A stretch of DNA of 64,000 nt from Luteitalea sp. TBR-22 (lineage in GTDB: Bacteria > Acidobacteriota > Vicinamibacteria > Vicinamibacterales > Vicinamibacteraceae): contig NZ_AP024452.1 in NCBI RefSeq assembly GCF_016865485.1, positions 248,001 to 312,000 of the forward strand. Direction: 5' to 3'. The first letter of the stretch is position 1, and the number at the start of each line of letters is the position of its first letter. A program made the translations under genes and the position numbers. This document shows positions 27,319 through 35,793 of this stretch, piece after piece. The notes under the pieces were generated by a model. That model did not search any database. It was not told the DNA's origin and worked only from the letters and a program-made list of their open reading frames with translations.

Positions 27319-28571
27319 GGCAGGGGATCCTCTCCGAGCGCCAGGCGGGCGCGGATGGCGGCGGCGGCGGCATCGAGCTGCACCGCCAGGGCCTCACGCT
27401 GGGTGTCGAGATAGACGCGGTCGGCGTCGACGAGCGCGAGCGCGTCGCCGGTGCCCTCGCGGAACGCCGCGCGCGCCGCCCGCTGCGCGACGACGGCGGG
27501 CTCGACCAGTTCGGTGGCCACCCGCGTCGCCTGCTCGCCGAGCACGCGCGCGGCGAGCAGGGCCTGCTCCACGTCGGCCCGGCCCGCGGCGCGGGCCTGT
27601 TCGAGGGCCAGCGTCGCCGCGGTCACCTCGGCCTCGGCGCGCAGGCGCGCCGGCGTGTTGCGCAGGCCCACCGGAAGGTCGATCGAGATGCCGGCGGTGC
27701 CGGTGTTGAAGCCCGACGTGCGCTTGTAGCCACCAGTGGCGGCAAATGCCGTCGAGCCCAGCGCCCGCTCCGCGGCAGCATTGGTCTTGCGGTCCTCGAG
27801 CCATGCGGCGGCCGCGCGCACGTCGGCGCGCTGCTCGACGGCGGCCGCCACGTCGGTGGCGACGACCGGCGGCACCGGCGGCACCACGACGCGCTCGGCC
27901 AGGCCGGCGCCCTCCTGCCCGATGAGCACCCCCAGGGCGAGCGCCCGTTGTCGCAGATCCAGGTCGGCGCGCACGTGCGCGACCCGCGTCCGTGCCTGCT
28001 CGGCCTCGAGCTTGCGCAGGTCGCCTTCCGGCGCGACGCCTTCGGCGACGCGACGCCTGACCAGGACCACGACTTCCTCGATGGCGCGTTCGTGCACCGC
28101 CAGCAGGCCCGCCGCCTGTCGCGCGCGCGCGACCGCCAGGTAGGCCTCCACCACCGCCACGTCGGCGCCACGGCGTTGGGCATCCACTTCGCGCGTCAGG
28201 TAGTCGCGCGAGGCCTGCGCGGCGGCGATCCGCGTCGACCGGCGGGCGCCGACGTCGAGCGGTTGCGTGAACCACGCAAAGGCGTCGTGCTGCAGGTCCT
28301 GTGGCCCCAGGTTCTCGATCGAGAGATCGACCGTCGGGTTGCGCCAGCGGCGCGAGGCCTGGGCGACGTCCGATTCCGCCGTGGCTCGCGCCTGCGCCGC
28401 CCGCACGGCGGGCGCATGGCCGCGCGCGAGGGCGACGGCCTGGGCGAGGGTGAAGGGCTCAATTGCCGGTGGCGAAGTCGGCGGGGGCGTGGCCGGCACC
28501 ACCTGGCCTGCGGCGATCGCCGGCAGGGACAGGCAGGCCAGCAGCACGGCGGGCGCCATGCGCAGGTCCAT
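27315..28571 (-). CDS. czcC: TolC-family outer-membrane efflux channel, CzcC-like
   Basis: The outer-membrane factor of the tripartite pump, about 418 residues, with a signal peptide of about 23 residues. Two repeated helical OEP domains are visible, rich in Ala, Arg and Glu with the usual internal repeat (residues about 45-220 and 235-415), and GNAPAVRAAQ-like and NPTVDLSIEN motifs. It is the first gene of the five-gene operon. ATG 28571 is chosen; a GTG three bases earlier and an ATG at 28559 are alternatives. Confidence 0.92.
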   Translation of the reverse strand: MDLRMAPAVLLACLSLPAIAAGQVVPATPPPTSPPAIEPFTLAQAVALARGHAPAVRAAQARATAESDVAQASRRWRNPTVDLSIENLGPQDLQHDAFAWFTQPLDVGARRSTRIAAAQASRDYLTREVDAQRRGADVAVVEAYLAVARARQAAGLLAVHERAIEEVVVLVRRRVAEGVAPEGDLRKLEAEQARTRVAHVRADLDLRQRALALGVLIGQEGAGLAERVVVPPVPPVVATDVAAAVEQRADVRAAAAWLEDRKTNAAAERALGSTAFAATGGYKRTSGFNTGTAGISIDLPVGLRNTPARLRAEAEVTAATLALEQARAAGRADVEQALLAARVLGEQATRVATELVEPAVVAQRAARAAFREGTGDALALVDADRVYLDTQREALAVQLDAAAAAIRARLALGEDPLP

Positions 28572-28957
28572 CACCGCCCCACTCTTGCAGAGCGGTGTGA
28601 GACGCGCATGAGAAGAGGCGCCTGCGCCTGCACGCGACGCTCCGTAAGTGCAATCACCGATGGATGCAGGGACTTCGCGAGCAGTGGAGTCATTTGCTGT
28701 CTTAAGTCAGGGTCGTTGACGCTGGTCCGGCGACACCGCGGGCAGAACGCCCCGATTGTCGGGCCTCTTCTCGGGTGGCCGAGTGATTGCCGGCAATTTT
28801 CCCACGCACGGTTGAGTCTTTTGGGTTATCAATGTGTTGCAAATCCATGAACGGGCGCTGATCCCGACTCCCCGCCTCCCGTTCGACGCGTTCGCCGCCG
28901 CACGGCGAGCGCCGGGACGGGCCACTCGCCCGGACGCCAACGGCTTTGCCACCGCCC
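28572..28957. other. Gene-free stretch upstream of the metal-efflux operon
   Basis: About 386 bp, less GC-rich than its neighbours, between the divergent efflux operon and the transposase fragment. It should hold the efflux promoter and the CzcR-type operator near 28575-28700, but I could not pick out a convincing -35/-10 pair or a metal-regulator repeat. Confidence 0.6.
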
Positions 28958-29446
28958 ATGGAGGAAGCCAGTTACGTGTCCGTCACTCCGAAGGTGCCAA
29001 TCGTCCTGAGCGAGTACCAACGGGATCAGTTGATCCGCTGGGTCTCGTCTCCCGGTACTCCCGCCCGCGTCGTCCGCCGCAGCCGGATCATCCTGCAACT
29101 GGCCTCCGGCTATTCCGTGCACCGCGCCTCCCAGGTCCTGAACATCAGCGAGCCGACCATCCGGCTCTGGCGTGACCGCTTCCGCTTCGGCGGGATCGAG
29201 GCCCTCACCACCGACGCGCCGCGCCCCGGCAGGCCTCGTCGGGCCCGTGATCAGGCGCGCGAACTGATCGCCCAGCGCCTGGCCGCCGTACCTCCGGGAA
29301 CGTCCCTCAGCGTGCGTGCCCTCGCGCGCGATACCGGCCTCGGGCGCCACCTCGTGCAGCAGGTGCTCCTCGACATGGGCGTGTCGCCGAACGTGTCGAA
29401 GGCCTCTCCCACGGCCGGCGGGGATGGCGGCCCCTCCCGGTCCTGA
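28958..29446 (+). pseudogene. IS630-type transposase N-terminal HTH half, truncated
   Basis: About 162 residues with two helix-turn-helix units: VVRRSRIILQLASG through LNISEPTIRLWRDRF, then a Pro/Arg linker (APRPGRPRRARD) and SVRALARDTGLGRHLVQQVL. This is the DNA-binding half of an IS630/Tc1-like transposase. The DDE catalytic half that should follow is absent: the frame ends after GVSPNVSK and a short unrelated tail. No terminal inverted repeats or TA duplication were found. It is either a decayed insertion or a stand-alone DNA-binding protein derived from one. Confidence 0.7.
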
Positions 29447-29615
29447 GCGCTCCGCGCCACTGCCGGCGGCCCTCCCCCGCCAGCACTCCTCCGGACTTTC
29501 CCCCTCAGCGTTTCCCGCGCGTCGTCGAGTTCACGGCCCCGTCGAGCGTCGGCTCTGCCGTGCCCGTGCAGGACCAGGTTGACGCACCCACCGGGCCTCG
29601 CCGATCGTCGTGGAC

Positions 29616-29837
29616 ATGATCACGTCAGTGATGCGCGTCGGCGACACCGCAGCCATCGGCCTCGACGACCTGCTGCTCGATCTGTCCGGCTTGAAGATCG
29701 GCGATGCGGTGCGCGTGCAGTGGAGCGAGGAGGGGACGCTCGTGGTGACGCCGCTCGGGCGACCCGCGAGCCGGCAGGAACTGGCCGCCAGCATCAGGCG
29801 CGTCTCCAGGGCCGCCGAGTCGGCACCTGACGCCTGA
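29616..29837 (+). CDS. AbrB/MazE-like antitoxin-type protein, orphan
   Basis: A 73-residue protein with the SpoVT-AbrB swapped-hairpin pattern: [15 protein letters not shown], a central [14 protein letters not shown] and GTLVVTPLG, followed by a charged tail. Members bind DNA as dimers and often act as antitoxins. No MazF, PIN or other toxin gene lies beside it; the next gene is an SRPBCC protein 126 bp on. Start at ATG 29616; a GTG two codons earlier is possible. Confidence 0.65.
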   Translation: MITSVMRVGDTAAIGLDDLLLDLSGLKIGDAVRVQWSEEGTLVVTPLGRPASRQELAASIRRVSRAAESAPDA

Positions 29838-29962
29838 GCCGCGCTCGCTCGAGGAGCGCGCGGCTGGGTATTCCCGGAGCGTCCGGGATCCACCCTTGCA
29901 GTCATCGCTCGCGGGTGTCCGGTGCGGGTGGTCCGCACGTCGAGCGCCCGTGGAGCAGACCC

Positions 29963-30961
29963 ATGCAAACGTACGCGCAGGCGCGTCATTCGCACGAGCG
30001 ACTGGCCGCCGGACTCGGCTGGTTCAGTCTCGCGCTGGGAACCGCCGAACTCGCCGCGCCCCGCACGGTGGCGCGACTCATCGGCATCCCGGACGATCCA
30101 CGGCTCGTCAACGTCCTGCGCGCCTTCGGGGCCCGCGAGATCGCGAGTGGCCTCGGCATGCTCGCTCAACCTCGCCAGGCCGGCTGGGCGTGGTCCCGCG
30201 TCGGTGGGGATGCGATCGACCTCGCGTTCCTCGGGTCGGCGGCCAACGAGGACTCGGCCGATCGATCGCGCGTCGCCCTCGCGGCGGCTGCCGTCGCGGG
30301 CGTGACGGCCCTCGACATCATCTGCGCGCGGACCCTCGCCGACGATGCGAGCTGGGCGATGCCCGCCTCGACCGACAGGGCGCGCCGCGCGACGCACGTC
30401 TTCGTCGACCAGGCCGTGACCGTGAAGCGCCCCATCGACGAGGTGTTCGCCTTCTGGAAGGACTACGGGAACCTGCCGCGGTTCATGCGTCACCTGACGT
30501 CTGTCGAGACACTCGCCGAGGGGCGGACCCGCTGGACCGCGACGGGCCCGGCGGGCATCGCCGTGTCGTGGGATGCCGAGACCGTGGCCGAAGAGGCGCC
30601 GCATCGTATCGCCTGGCGTTCGCTCGAGAATGCCGACGTCCACAACCACGGCGAGGTGCGCTTCACGCGCGCGGCAGCCGATCGCGGCACCGAGGTGCAC
30701 GTGCACCTCGAGTACAAGCCGCCAGCCGGCTCGCTGGGCCGCGGCATCGCGTGGCTCTTCGGCGAGGAACCGCGACAGCAGGTGAAGGAGGATCTGCGGC
30801 GCTTCAAGCAGCTGATGGAGACCGGCGAGATCCCGCTGGCGGAGGGCTCGGGCCTGCGCGCGGCGCAGCCCGCCTCCGACGTGCAGGAGATCGGCGCGCT
30901 GGCCGGCGTGTCGCCAGAACTGGTCGGCGCCGGTGCGCGACTGGAAGGAGGTCACGCATGA
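29963..30961 (+). CDS. Membrane-anchored SRPBCC (cyclase/dehydrase-like) protein
   Basis: A 332-residue protein in two parts. The first 140 residues are hydrophobic with about four possible membrane helices ([14 protein letters not shown] and later segments). The rest is an SRPBCC/Polyketide_cyc2 ligand-binding fold: [32 protein letters not shown], and a final amphipathic helix. Such proteins bind hydrophobic ligands; no enzyme activity can be assigned. The ATG at 29963 has GGAG upstream. Its stop overlaps the ATG of the alcohol dehydrogenase gene (ATGA), so the two are translationally coupled. Confidence 0.85.
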   Translation: MQTYAQARHSHERLAAGLGWFSLALGTAELAAPRTVARLIGIPDDPRLVNVLRAFGAREIASGLGMLAQPRQAGWAWSRVGGDAIDLAFLGSAANEDSADRSRVALAAAAVAGVTALDIICARTLADDASWAMPASTDRARRATHVFVDQAVTVKRPIDEVFAFWKDYGNLPRFMRHLTSVETLAEGRTRWTATGPAGIAVSWDAETVAEEAPHRIAWRSLENADVHNHGEVRFTRAAADRGTEVHVHLEYKPPAGSLGRGIAWLFGEEPRQQVKEDLRRFKQLMETGEIPLAEGSGLRAAQPASDVQEIGALAGVSPELVGAGARLEGGHA

Positions 30962-32127
30962 AGGCCGCCTGCTGGCACGGACGCCAGGACATCCACGTCG
31001 AGCACGTCGCCGACCCGAAGATCCTCAACCCGCGCGACGCGATCATCCGGATCACGCGCACGGCCATCTGCGGCTCGGACCTGCACCTGTACAACGGCTT
31101 CATCCCGGCGATGAAGAAGGGCGACATCGTCGGCCACGAGTTCATGGGGGAGGTCGTCGAGACGGGCAGCGGCGTCGGCACGCTTCGCAAGGGCGATCGC
31201 GTCGTCGTGCCGTTCCCGATCGCGTGCGGGCACTGCGAGCCGTGCACGCGCGAGAAGTACTCGCTGTGCGAGAACTCGAACCCCAACGCGTGGATGGGCG
31301 AGCAGATGTACGGCTACACGCCGTGTGGCATCTTCGGGTACTCGCACATCATGGGCGGCTACCCGGGCGGGCAGGCCGAGTATGCCCGCGTGCCGTTTGC
31401 CGACGTCGGGCCGCTGAAGGTGCCCGATGAACTGACCGACGAGCAGGTGCTGTTCCTGTCCGACATCTTTCCCACGGGCTTCATGGCGGCCGAGGCGTGC
31501 GGCATCGCGCCGGGCGACGTGGTGGCCGTGTGGGGCTGCGGGCCGGTCGGGCAGTTCGCGATCAAGAGCGCCTACATGCTGGGCGCCTCGAAGGTCATCG
31601 CCATCGACAGGTTCCCGTATCGGCTCCGAATCGCCGCCGAGAAGGCGGGCGCCGAGGTGATCAACTACGAGGAAGTGTCGGTGCCGGAGGCCTTGCGCGA
31701 GATGACGGCCGGCCGCGGACCGGATCACTGCATCGACGCGGTCGGCCTCGAGGGCCACGCCCCCGGCCTCAAGGGCGCCTACGACAAGGCCAAGACCCTG
31801 ATGATGATGGAGACCGATCGCCCGGTCGCGTTGCGCGAGGCGATCATGAACTGTCGCAGCGGCGGGACGATCTCGGTGGCCGGCGTGTACGGCGGCTTCA
31901 TCGACAAGTTCCCGATGGGCGCCATCGTCAACCGTGCGCTGACCATCAAGTCCGGCCAGACGCACGTGCATCGCTACATGCGTCCGCTGCTCGAGCGCAT
32001 CCGGAGCGGCGAGATCGACCCGACCTTCATCATCACGCACCGCCTGTCGCTCGACGACGTCTCGGAGGGCTACCGGACGTTCTCGATGAAGGAAGACGAG
32101 TGCCTGAAGGTGGTGATGACCCCGTGA
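30958..32127 (+). CDS. Zinc-dependent alcohol dehydrogenase (MDR family)
   Basis: A 389-residue medium-chain dehydrogenase. Catalytic zinc ligands are in AICGSDLH and GHEFMGEV. The structural zinc site is the four-Cys segment [15 protein letters not shown] (about residues 92-106). The NAD-binding motif is WGCGPVGQF. The long form with an extra loop after the structural zinc ([19 protein letters not shown]) resembles the glutathione-independent formaldehyde dehydrogenase subgroup. GGAGG stands 6 bases before the ATG. It is coupled to the SRPBCC gene. Substrate not determined. Confidence 0.92.
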   Translation: MKAACWHGRQDIHVEHVADPKILNPRDAIIRITRTAICGSDLHLYNGFIPAMKKGDIVGHEFMGEVVETGSGVGTLRKGDRVVVPFPIACGHCEPCTREKYSLCENSNPNAWMGEQMYGYTPCGIFGYSHIMGGYPGGQAEYARVPFADVGPLKVPDELTDEQVLFLSDIFPTGFMAAEACGIAPGDVVAVWGCGPVGQFAIKSAYMLGASKVIAIDRFPYRLRIAAEKAGAEVINYEEVSVPEALREMTAGRGPDHCIDAVGLEGHAPGLKGAYDKAKTLMMMETDRPVALREAIMNCRSGGTISVAGVYGGFIDKFPMGAIVNRALTIKSGQTHVHRYMRPLLERIRSGEIDPTFIITHRLSLDDVSEGYRTFSMKEDECLKVVMTP

Positions 32128-32142
32128 GCCTCGGCACCGCGG

Positions 32143-32166
32143 CGGCAGGACCCGACGGGCCTGCCG
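32143..32166. terminator. Hairpin after the alcohol dehydrogenase gene
   Basis: CGGCAGG, one bulged A, CCC, loop GAC, GGG, CCTGCCG: a ten-pair stem 16 bp after the stop codon. No T-rich tail. Confidence 0.45.
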
Positions 32167-32286
32167 ACCGCGCCTGATGTCAGCGCCGAGCCCGCCAGTG
32201 GTTCCCCAGACGACGGCGATGTCGACGTCACCCCGTGCGACCGCGGTGCCCACCGCGGCCGGCGGGTCGGCGTCGCGGTATGCGCA
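32164..32286 (-). pseudogene. Fragment of a substrate-binding protein linked to quinoprotein dehydrogenases
   Basis: A run of about 40 codons on the minus strand reads CAYRDADPPAAVGTAVARGD followed by VDIAVVWG. This resembles the segment PPARIVDAVARGDIDVAVVWG of the MxaJ-like solute-binding proteins found beside PQQ-dependent alcohol dehydrogenases. Nothing recognisable remains on either side and there is no usable start. Read as a remnant. The neighbouring gene at 32625 resembles another protein of the same system, which supports the call. Confidence 0.4.
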
Positions 32287-32624
32287 GCCGGCGCAGGCGC
32301 GGATTGTCCAGGTGGCCCACCTGGTCGGCGCCGATGCCAGCACGGCTCACGAACTGCCATCCAGCTCAACCGTGAGCGCCGCCTGAGGCGCCACGAAGCG
32401 TCGGGATGCGAGACGGTGTGTCTCATCAATGAACACACCTGGCCTCGTCGGACCCCCGCCAAACGCACCGTCCGTCGCTCGGGCTCGCCAAGCCGGGCGG
32501 CACACAGCCCCGACCAGGGTGTCCCACGTCGGAGCCGACGGCAGCCTGATCGACCCCCGCTCCGCGTCGATCTGGGCCAGCTGCGCCATATGGCAGGAAA
32601 GCTGCAAGCAGGGTGCCCGTCGTG
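32287..32624. other. Stretch without an assignable gene
   Basis: About 340 bp between the substrate-binding fragment and the next gene. An open frame on the minus strand (32347-32634) shows no family I recognise and no ribosome-binding site. It may be further decayed sequence of the same locus. Confidence 0.5.
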
Positions 32625-33305
32625 ATGCGAACATCTGCTCCCGCGTCGGCCCAACGCCGTGCCTATCTTCGAACCGTCAGCCTCGGTGTGCCCGGCCTCC
32701 TCCTCACGGGGTGGGCGCCGGCGGCGGCCGCGTTACGGTCGGTGAGCATCGCCCTGCCCAGGGAAGTCGGTCCCGTCTCGGACGCCTTGCGCGCCGGCGT
32801 GGAACTCGGTCTCCACGACGTGACCGAGGCGGCACGGCTCCTCGGCGTGCGGCTCCGGGTGCACCGGGATGGCGCGGCTGCCGATGCCGATGACGCGGTG
32901 TTCGTGGTGATGAAGGACGCCGACGGCCCCGACGGCTGGACGGACGGGCCGGCCTGGCCGGCACGCATCCACACCTGCCGCCTCACGCACTGGCGCGCCG
33001 GCGCCTGGTCGGTGGCCTCGTCCTCGCGGCCGGGGGCCGCCTCGTGCGACTGGCGCCATGACCTGAGGGTCGACGGTGCCGCCTCGCTCAACGAGCGCTT
33101 CGCGCGTCGGGCCGGCTTCCCGATGGACGAGCGCGCATGGCGCGGCTGGATGGCCGTGAAGGTGGCCTTCGACGTCGCGCTGCGGGCAGCCGCGGGCGAG
33201 CACGACGTTCGGGCATTGCGCTTCGACGGCCACAAGGGGCAGTCCTTGCGCTTCGGCGAGGACGGGCACCTGGAGCAGCCGACCTACGACGCCGTTCGCG
33301 CGTGA
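32625..33305 (+). CDS. Short periplasmic protein related to PQQ-dehydrogenase-associated ABC binding proteins
   Basis: A 226-residue protein with an exported N-terminus (Tat-like twin Arg in AQRRAYLRTV, then a hydrophobic run to about residue 40). The last 80 residues, with LNERFARRAGFPMDERAWRG, WMAVKVAFDVALRA and FDGHKGQSLRFGEDGHLEQP, resemble the end of type 1 periplasmic binding proteins of the PQQ-dependent alcohol dehydrogenase system. It is much shorter than those (about 380 residues), so the central domain is missing. It may be a reduced family member or a deleted copy still open. No quinoprotein or permease gene is in view. Confidence 0.55.
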   Translation: MRTSAPASAQRRAYLRTVSLGVPGLLLTGWAPAAAALRSVSIALPREVGPVSDALRAGVELGLHDVTEAARLLGVRLRVHRDGAAADADDAVFVVMKDADGPDGWTDGPAWPARIHTCRLTHWRAGAWSVASSSRPGAASCDWRHDLRVDGAASLNERFARRAGFPMDERAWRGWMAVKVAFDVALRAAAGEHDVRALRFDGHKGQSLRFGEDGHLEQPTYDAVRA

Positions 33306-33334
33306 TGCCGGGGAGACTGGCAGCCGGGTGATGC

Positions 33335-33367
33335 CGAACGCCGCGCCCCCCGGGAGCGCGGCGTTCG
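33335..33367. terminator. Perfect 12-bp hairpin
   Basis: Arms CGAACGCCGCGC (33335-33346) and its exact complement at 33356-33367, 9-base loop, 30 bp after the stop at 33305, followed by TGTCTG. It also precedes the end of the broken minus-strand gene, so it may serve both directions. Confidence 0.65.
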
Positions 33368-33392
33368 TGTCTGCGTCGGTCAGGGCGCGGCG

Positions 33393-33731
33393 TTACGGCA
33401 CCCAGGGAGCGAGCGTCAGCGCGAATCGGAAGGCGTAATTGCTGGCGGTGTACCGCTGGAACGTCACGCCGTCGCCCACGAGCGTCAGGGTGGTGAGGTC
33501 GCGCGACACGTACGCCTCGCCGGAGGCGTCGGTCACGATTGCGTACGTGCCCTGCGAGAAGCCGCTCACGGTCAGCGCCGTCGGGGTCGGCGCCCTCGCG
33601 ATCGAGGAACAGGAGCACCCGCTCACCCGGCTGCATGGTCGGCGCGCCAGAGTAGGTCATCGCCAACTCGCGGTCGAGACGATGCGAGACAGGGCAGCGG
33701 CCATGGCAAGGCCCAGGACCAGGTGACGCAT
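33393..33731 (-). pseudogene. Broken secreted protein gene (two frame changes and a likely deletion)
   Basis: A good start is present: GGAGG, then ATG at 33731 and a signal peptide-like [18 protein letters not shown], but this frame stops at 33657. A second frame then reads [20 protein letters not shown]. Beyond about 33595 the first frame resumes with [19 protein letters not shown] and runs to the stop at 33393. The three pieces look like parts of one small exported protein with compensating frameshifts and missing codons between signal and body. A sequencing error could explain one shift but less easily both. Product unknown. Confidence 0.6.
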
Positions 33732-33965
33732 GGTTCCCCCTCCTTCGCGGCGACACGCCGAGGAACGAACACAATCCGCCCGGTAGAGGCGGCTCGAATT
33801 GGATGCGTTCGAGCCTGGCTGCGGGCGGGCAGCGCCGTCAATCGGGCAGGCGCCGGCCGTGGGTGGTCAGTCCACGGTATCCACCTGCCAGCCGCCGGCA
33901 GTAAGCTAGGCGGCAACGCCTTAGATCCGGGCGCGCGTCGCGCGCCGCACCCAGGAGTTCTCCGC

Positions 33966-35513
33966 ATGAGTGATCAGCGAAAGACCGACCAACAAGGCTT
34001 GCCGCGTCGCGACTTCGTCCGCGCCGCTGGCATGGCCGCTGCCGGCCTGACCATCGTCCCGCGCCATGTGCTCGGCAAGGGGCAGACGGCGCCGAGCGAC
34101 CTCGTGAACGTCGCCGGCGTCGGCGTCGGCGGCATGGGCCGGTCGAACATGACCCAACTCGCCGGCCAGAACATCGTCGCGCTGTGCGACGTGGACTGGG
34201 GCTACGCGCAGAAGGGCTTCGACGCGCTGCCGCAGCAGATCGCGCTGGCCGAGAAGCGCCTTGCCGAGGCGACCACCGGCACGCCGGAGCAGCGCCAGCG
34301 GGCGCAGGCCACCATCGACCTGCAGAAGCAGCTCTCGGCCAAGCAGGCCAAGGCCGCCAGGTACGTCGACTACCGCGAGATGCTCGAGAAGCAGAAGGAC
34401 ATCGACGCGGTGGTGATCGCCACGCCCGATCACACGCATGCGGTGATCGCGACGGCGGCGATGAGCCTCGGCAAGCACGTGTACGTGCAGAAGCCGCTGG
34501 CCTGGTCGGTGGAGGAGTGCCGCGCGCTCGGCAAGAAGGCCGCCGACAACCCGAAGCTCGTCACCCAGATGGGCAACCAGGGCCACTCGACCGACGACGC
34601 GCGGCTGGTGAACGAGTACATCCAGTCGGGCACCATCGGCGAGGTCCGCGAGGTGCACATCTGGACCAACCGCCCGCTCGCGTACTGGCCGCAGGGCATC
34701 CCGCGTCCCGAGCCGTCGAAGCTGACGGCGTCGCCCGACGCCAGCCAGCCGTACAACCTGCGGTTCGTGATGGACAAGCTCGCGGGCACGCTCGACGCCG
34801 GCACGCATCCCGTTCCCGACAAGCTCAATTGGGACCTGTTCCTCGGACCCGCCCCGCAGGTGCCGTATCACCCGGTCTATCACCCGTTCAACTGGCGCGG
34901 CTGGACCGACTGGGGCGTCGGCGCGATCGGCGACATGGGCGCGCACCTGATCGACCACGCGTACTGGGCCCTCGAACTCGGGTATCCGACGACGATCGAG
35001 ACGCAGTCGACGCCGTACAACAAGGCCACCTACCCGATGGCCACCACCACCTACTACGACTTCCCGGCGCGTGGCTCGATGCCGGCCGTCAAGGTCACGT
35101 GGTACGACGGCGGCCTGCTGCCGCCCAAGCCCGAGGAGATCGGCGCCGAGGAGCTCGACAAGGGTGGTGGCGTGCTCTATGTGGGCAGCAAGGGCAAGCT
35201 GATTCACGAGACCTACGGCGCGCGCCCGCGCCTGCTCGGTGCGGCAGCCAACGCGCCCAAGCCGCCGCAGAAGTTCAAGCGCATCCCGACGACGCACGAG
35301 ATCAACTGGATCGACGCGATCCGCGGCCGCCAGGAAGCCTCGTCGCCGTTCTCCTACGCGGCGCGCCTGACCGAGGTGATGCTGCTCGGAGTGGTGGCCC
35401 TCAACGCGGGCAAGAAGATCCAGTACGACGCGGCGAACATGAAGATCGCCAATGCGCCGGACGCGGAGCAGTTCCTGCGCCGGCAGTGGCGGGCCGGCTG
35501 GAAGCTGACGTAG
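33966..35513 (+). CDS. Gfo/Idh/MocA-family oxidoreductase, Tat-exported
   Basis: A 515-residue NAD(P)-dependent sugar oxidoreductase-like protein. A Tat signal ([15 protein letters not shown]) leads. The Rossmann region reads [16 protein letters not shown], with [16 protein letters not shown] and the family signature [15 protein letters not shown] around the catalytic Lys. [15 protein letters not shown] supplies the His/Asp of the active site. Exported members of this family are common in Acidobacteriota and Planctomycetota beside glycan-degrading genes and probably carry bound cofactor through Tat. AGGAG precedes the ATG at 33966. An insertion sequence lies 19 bp after the stop. Confidence 0.92.
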   Translation: MSDQRKTDQQGLPRRDFVRAAGMAAAGLTIVPRHVLGKGQTAPSDLVNVAGVGVGGMGRSNMTQLAGQNIVALCDVDWGYAQKGFDALPQQIALAEKRLAEATTGTPEQRQRAQATIDLQKQLSAKQAKAARYVDYREMLEKQKDIDAVVIATPDHTHAVIATAAMSLGKHVYVQKPLAWSVEECRALGKKAADNPKLVTQMGNQGHSTDDARLVNEYIQSGTIGEVREVHIWTNRPLAYWPQGIPRPEPSKLTASPDASQPYNLRFVMDKLAGTLDAGTHPVPDKLNWDLFLGPAPQVPYHPVYHPFNWRGWTDWGVGAIGDMGAHLIDHAYWALELGYPTTIETQSTPYNKATYPMATTTYYDFPARGSMPAVKVTWYDGGLLPPKPEEIGAEELDKGGGVLYVGSKGKLIHETYGARPRLLGAAANAPKPPQKFKRIPTTHEINWIDAIRGRQEASSPFSYAARLTEVMLLGVVALNAGKKIQYDAANMKIANAPDAEQFLRRQWRAGWKLT

Positions 35514-35522
35514 AGGGCAATG

Positions 35523-35532
35523 GTAGGGCGCG
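35523..35532 (+). repeat. Left part of a REP palindrome split by the insertion sequence
   Basis: GTAG plus GGCGCG. Joined to the bases from 36907 it forms GTAG, arm GGCGCGGTG, loop TCC, arm CACCGCGCC, a perfect REP hairpin with the GTAG foot. Confidence 0.8.
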
Positions 35533-35535
35533 AGT

Positions 35536-35550
35536 ATGAAGTGGCTGGCC
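35536..35550 (+). repeat. Subterminal inverted repeat of the IS, left copy
   Basis: ATGAAGTGGCTGGCC, exact reverse complement of 36885-36899. It lies at the transposase-downstream end of the element. Confidence 0.9.
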
Positions 35551-35793
35551 GGGTCAAGGGCAGATCAGTCCCGTCGCGGGGGCGCAGGCCCCCGCGCGGG
35601 GGGATACATCGGTCCTGCCTCGGGGGATCGGGCTGCTCCAGTCGAGTATTCGCGCTCAGGGGCGCACTAGGTTGCTGCGGGGCGGGGTCGCACATCGGTT
35701 CCTCGTGGTCGCCCGAAGGCGCCAGAACCGCCCTACTCGCGATCACCCGCGCGTGGCAGCCGACCCCAGCAGGGCGGTGCCGCCGTGGCGCGG
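35551..35793 (-). ncRNA. Candidate guide (bridge/seek) RNA region of the IS
   Basis: Non-coding segment between the transposase stop and the left subterminal repeat. IS1111-type elements encode their target-guiding RNA in this position. On the minus strand, 35728-35736 reads GTAGGGCGG, sharing eight bases (GTAGGGCG) with the left half of the REP target. A strong 9-bp hairpin is at 35575-35596. RNA ends and guide pairing are not established by sequence alone. Confidence 0.4.

Noticed and set aside
35575-35596. Terminator of the Gfo/Idh/MocA gene
   Set aside because: The hairpin lies inside the inferred boundaries of the insertion sequence, so it belongs to that element; it may still stop transcription now.
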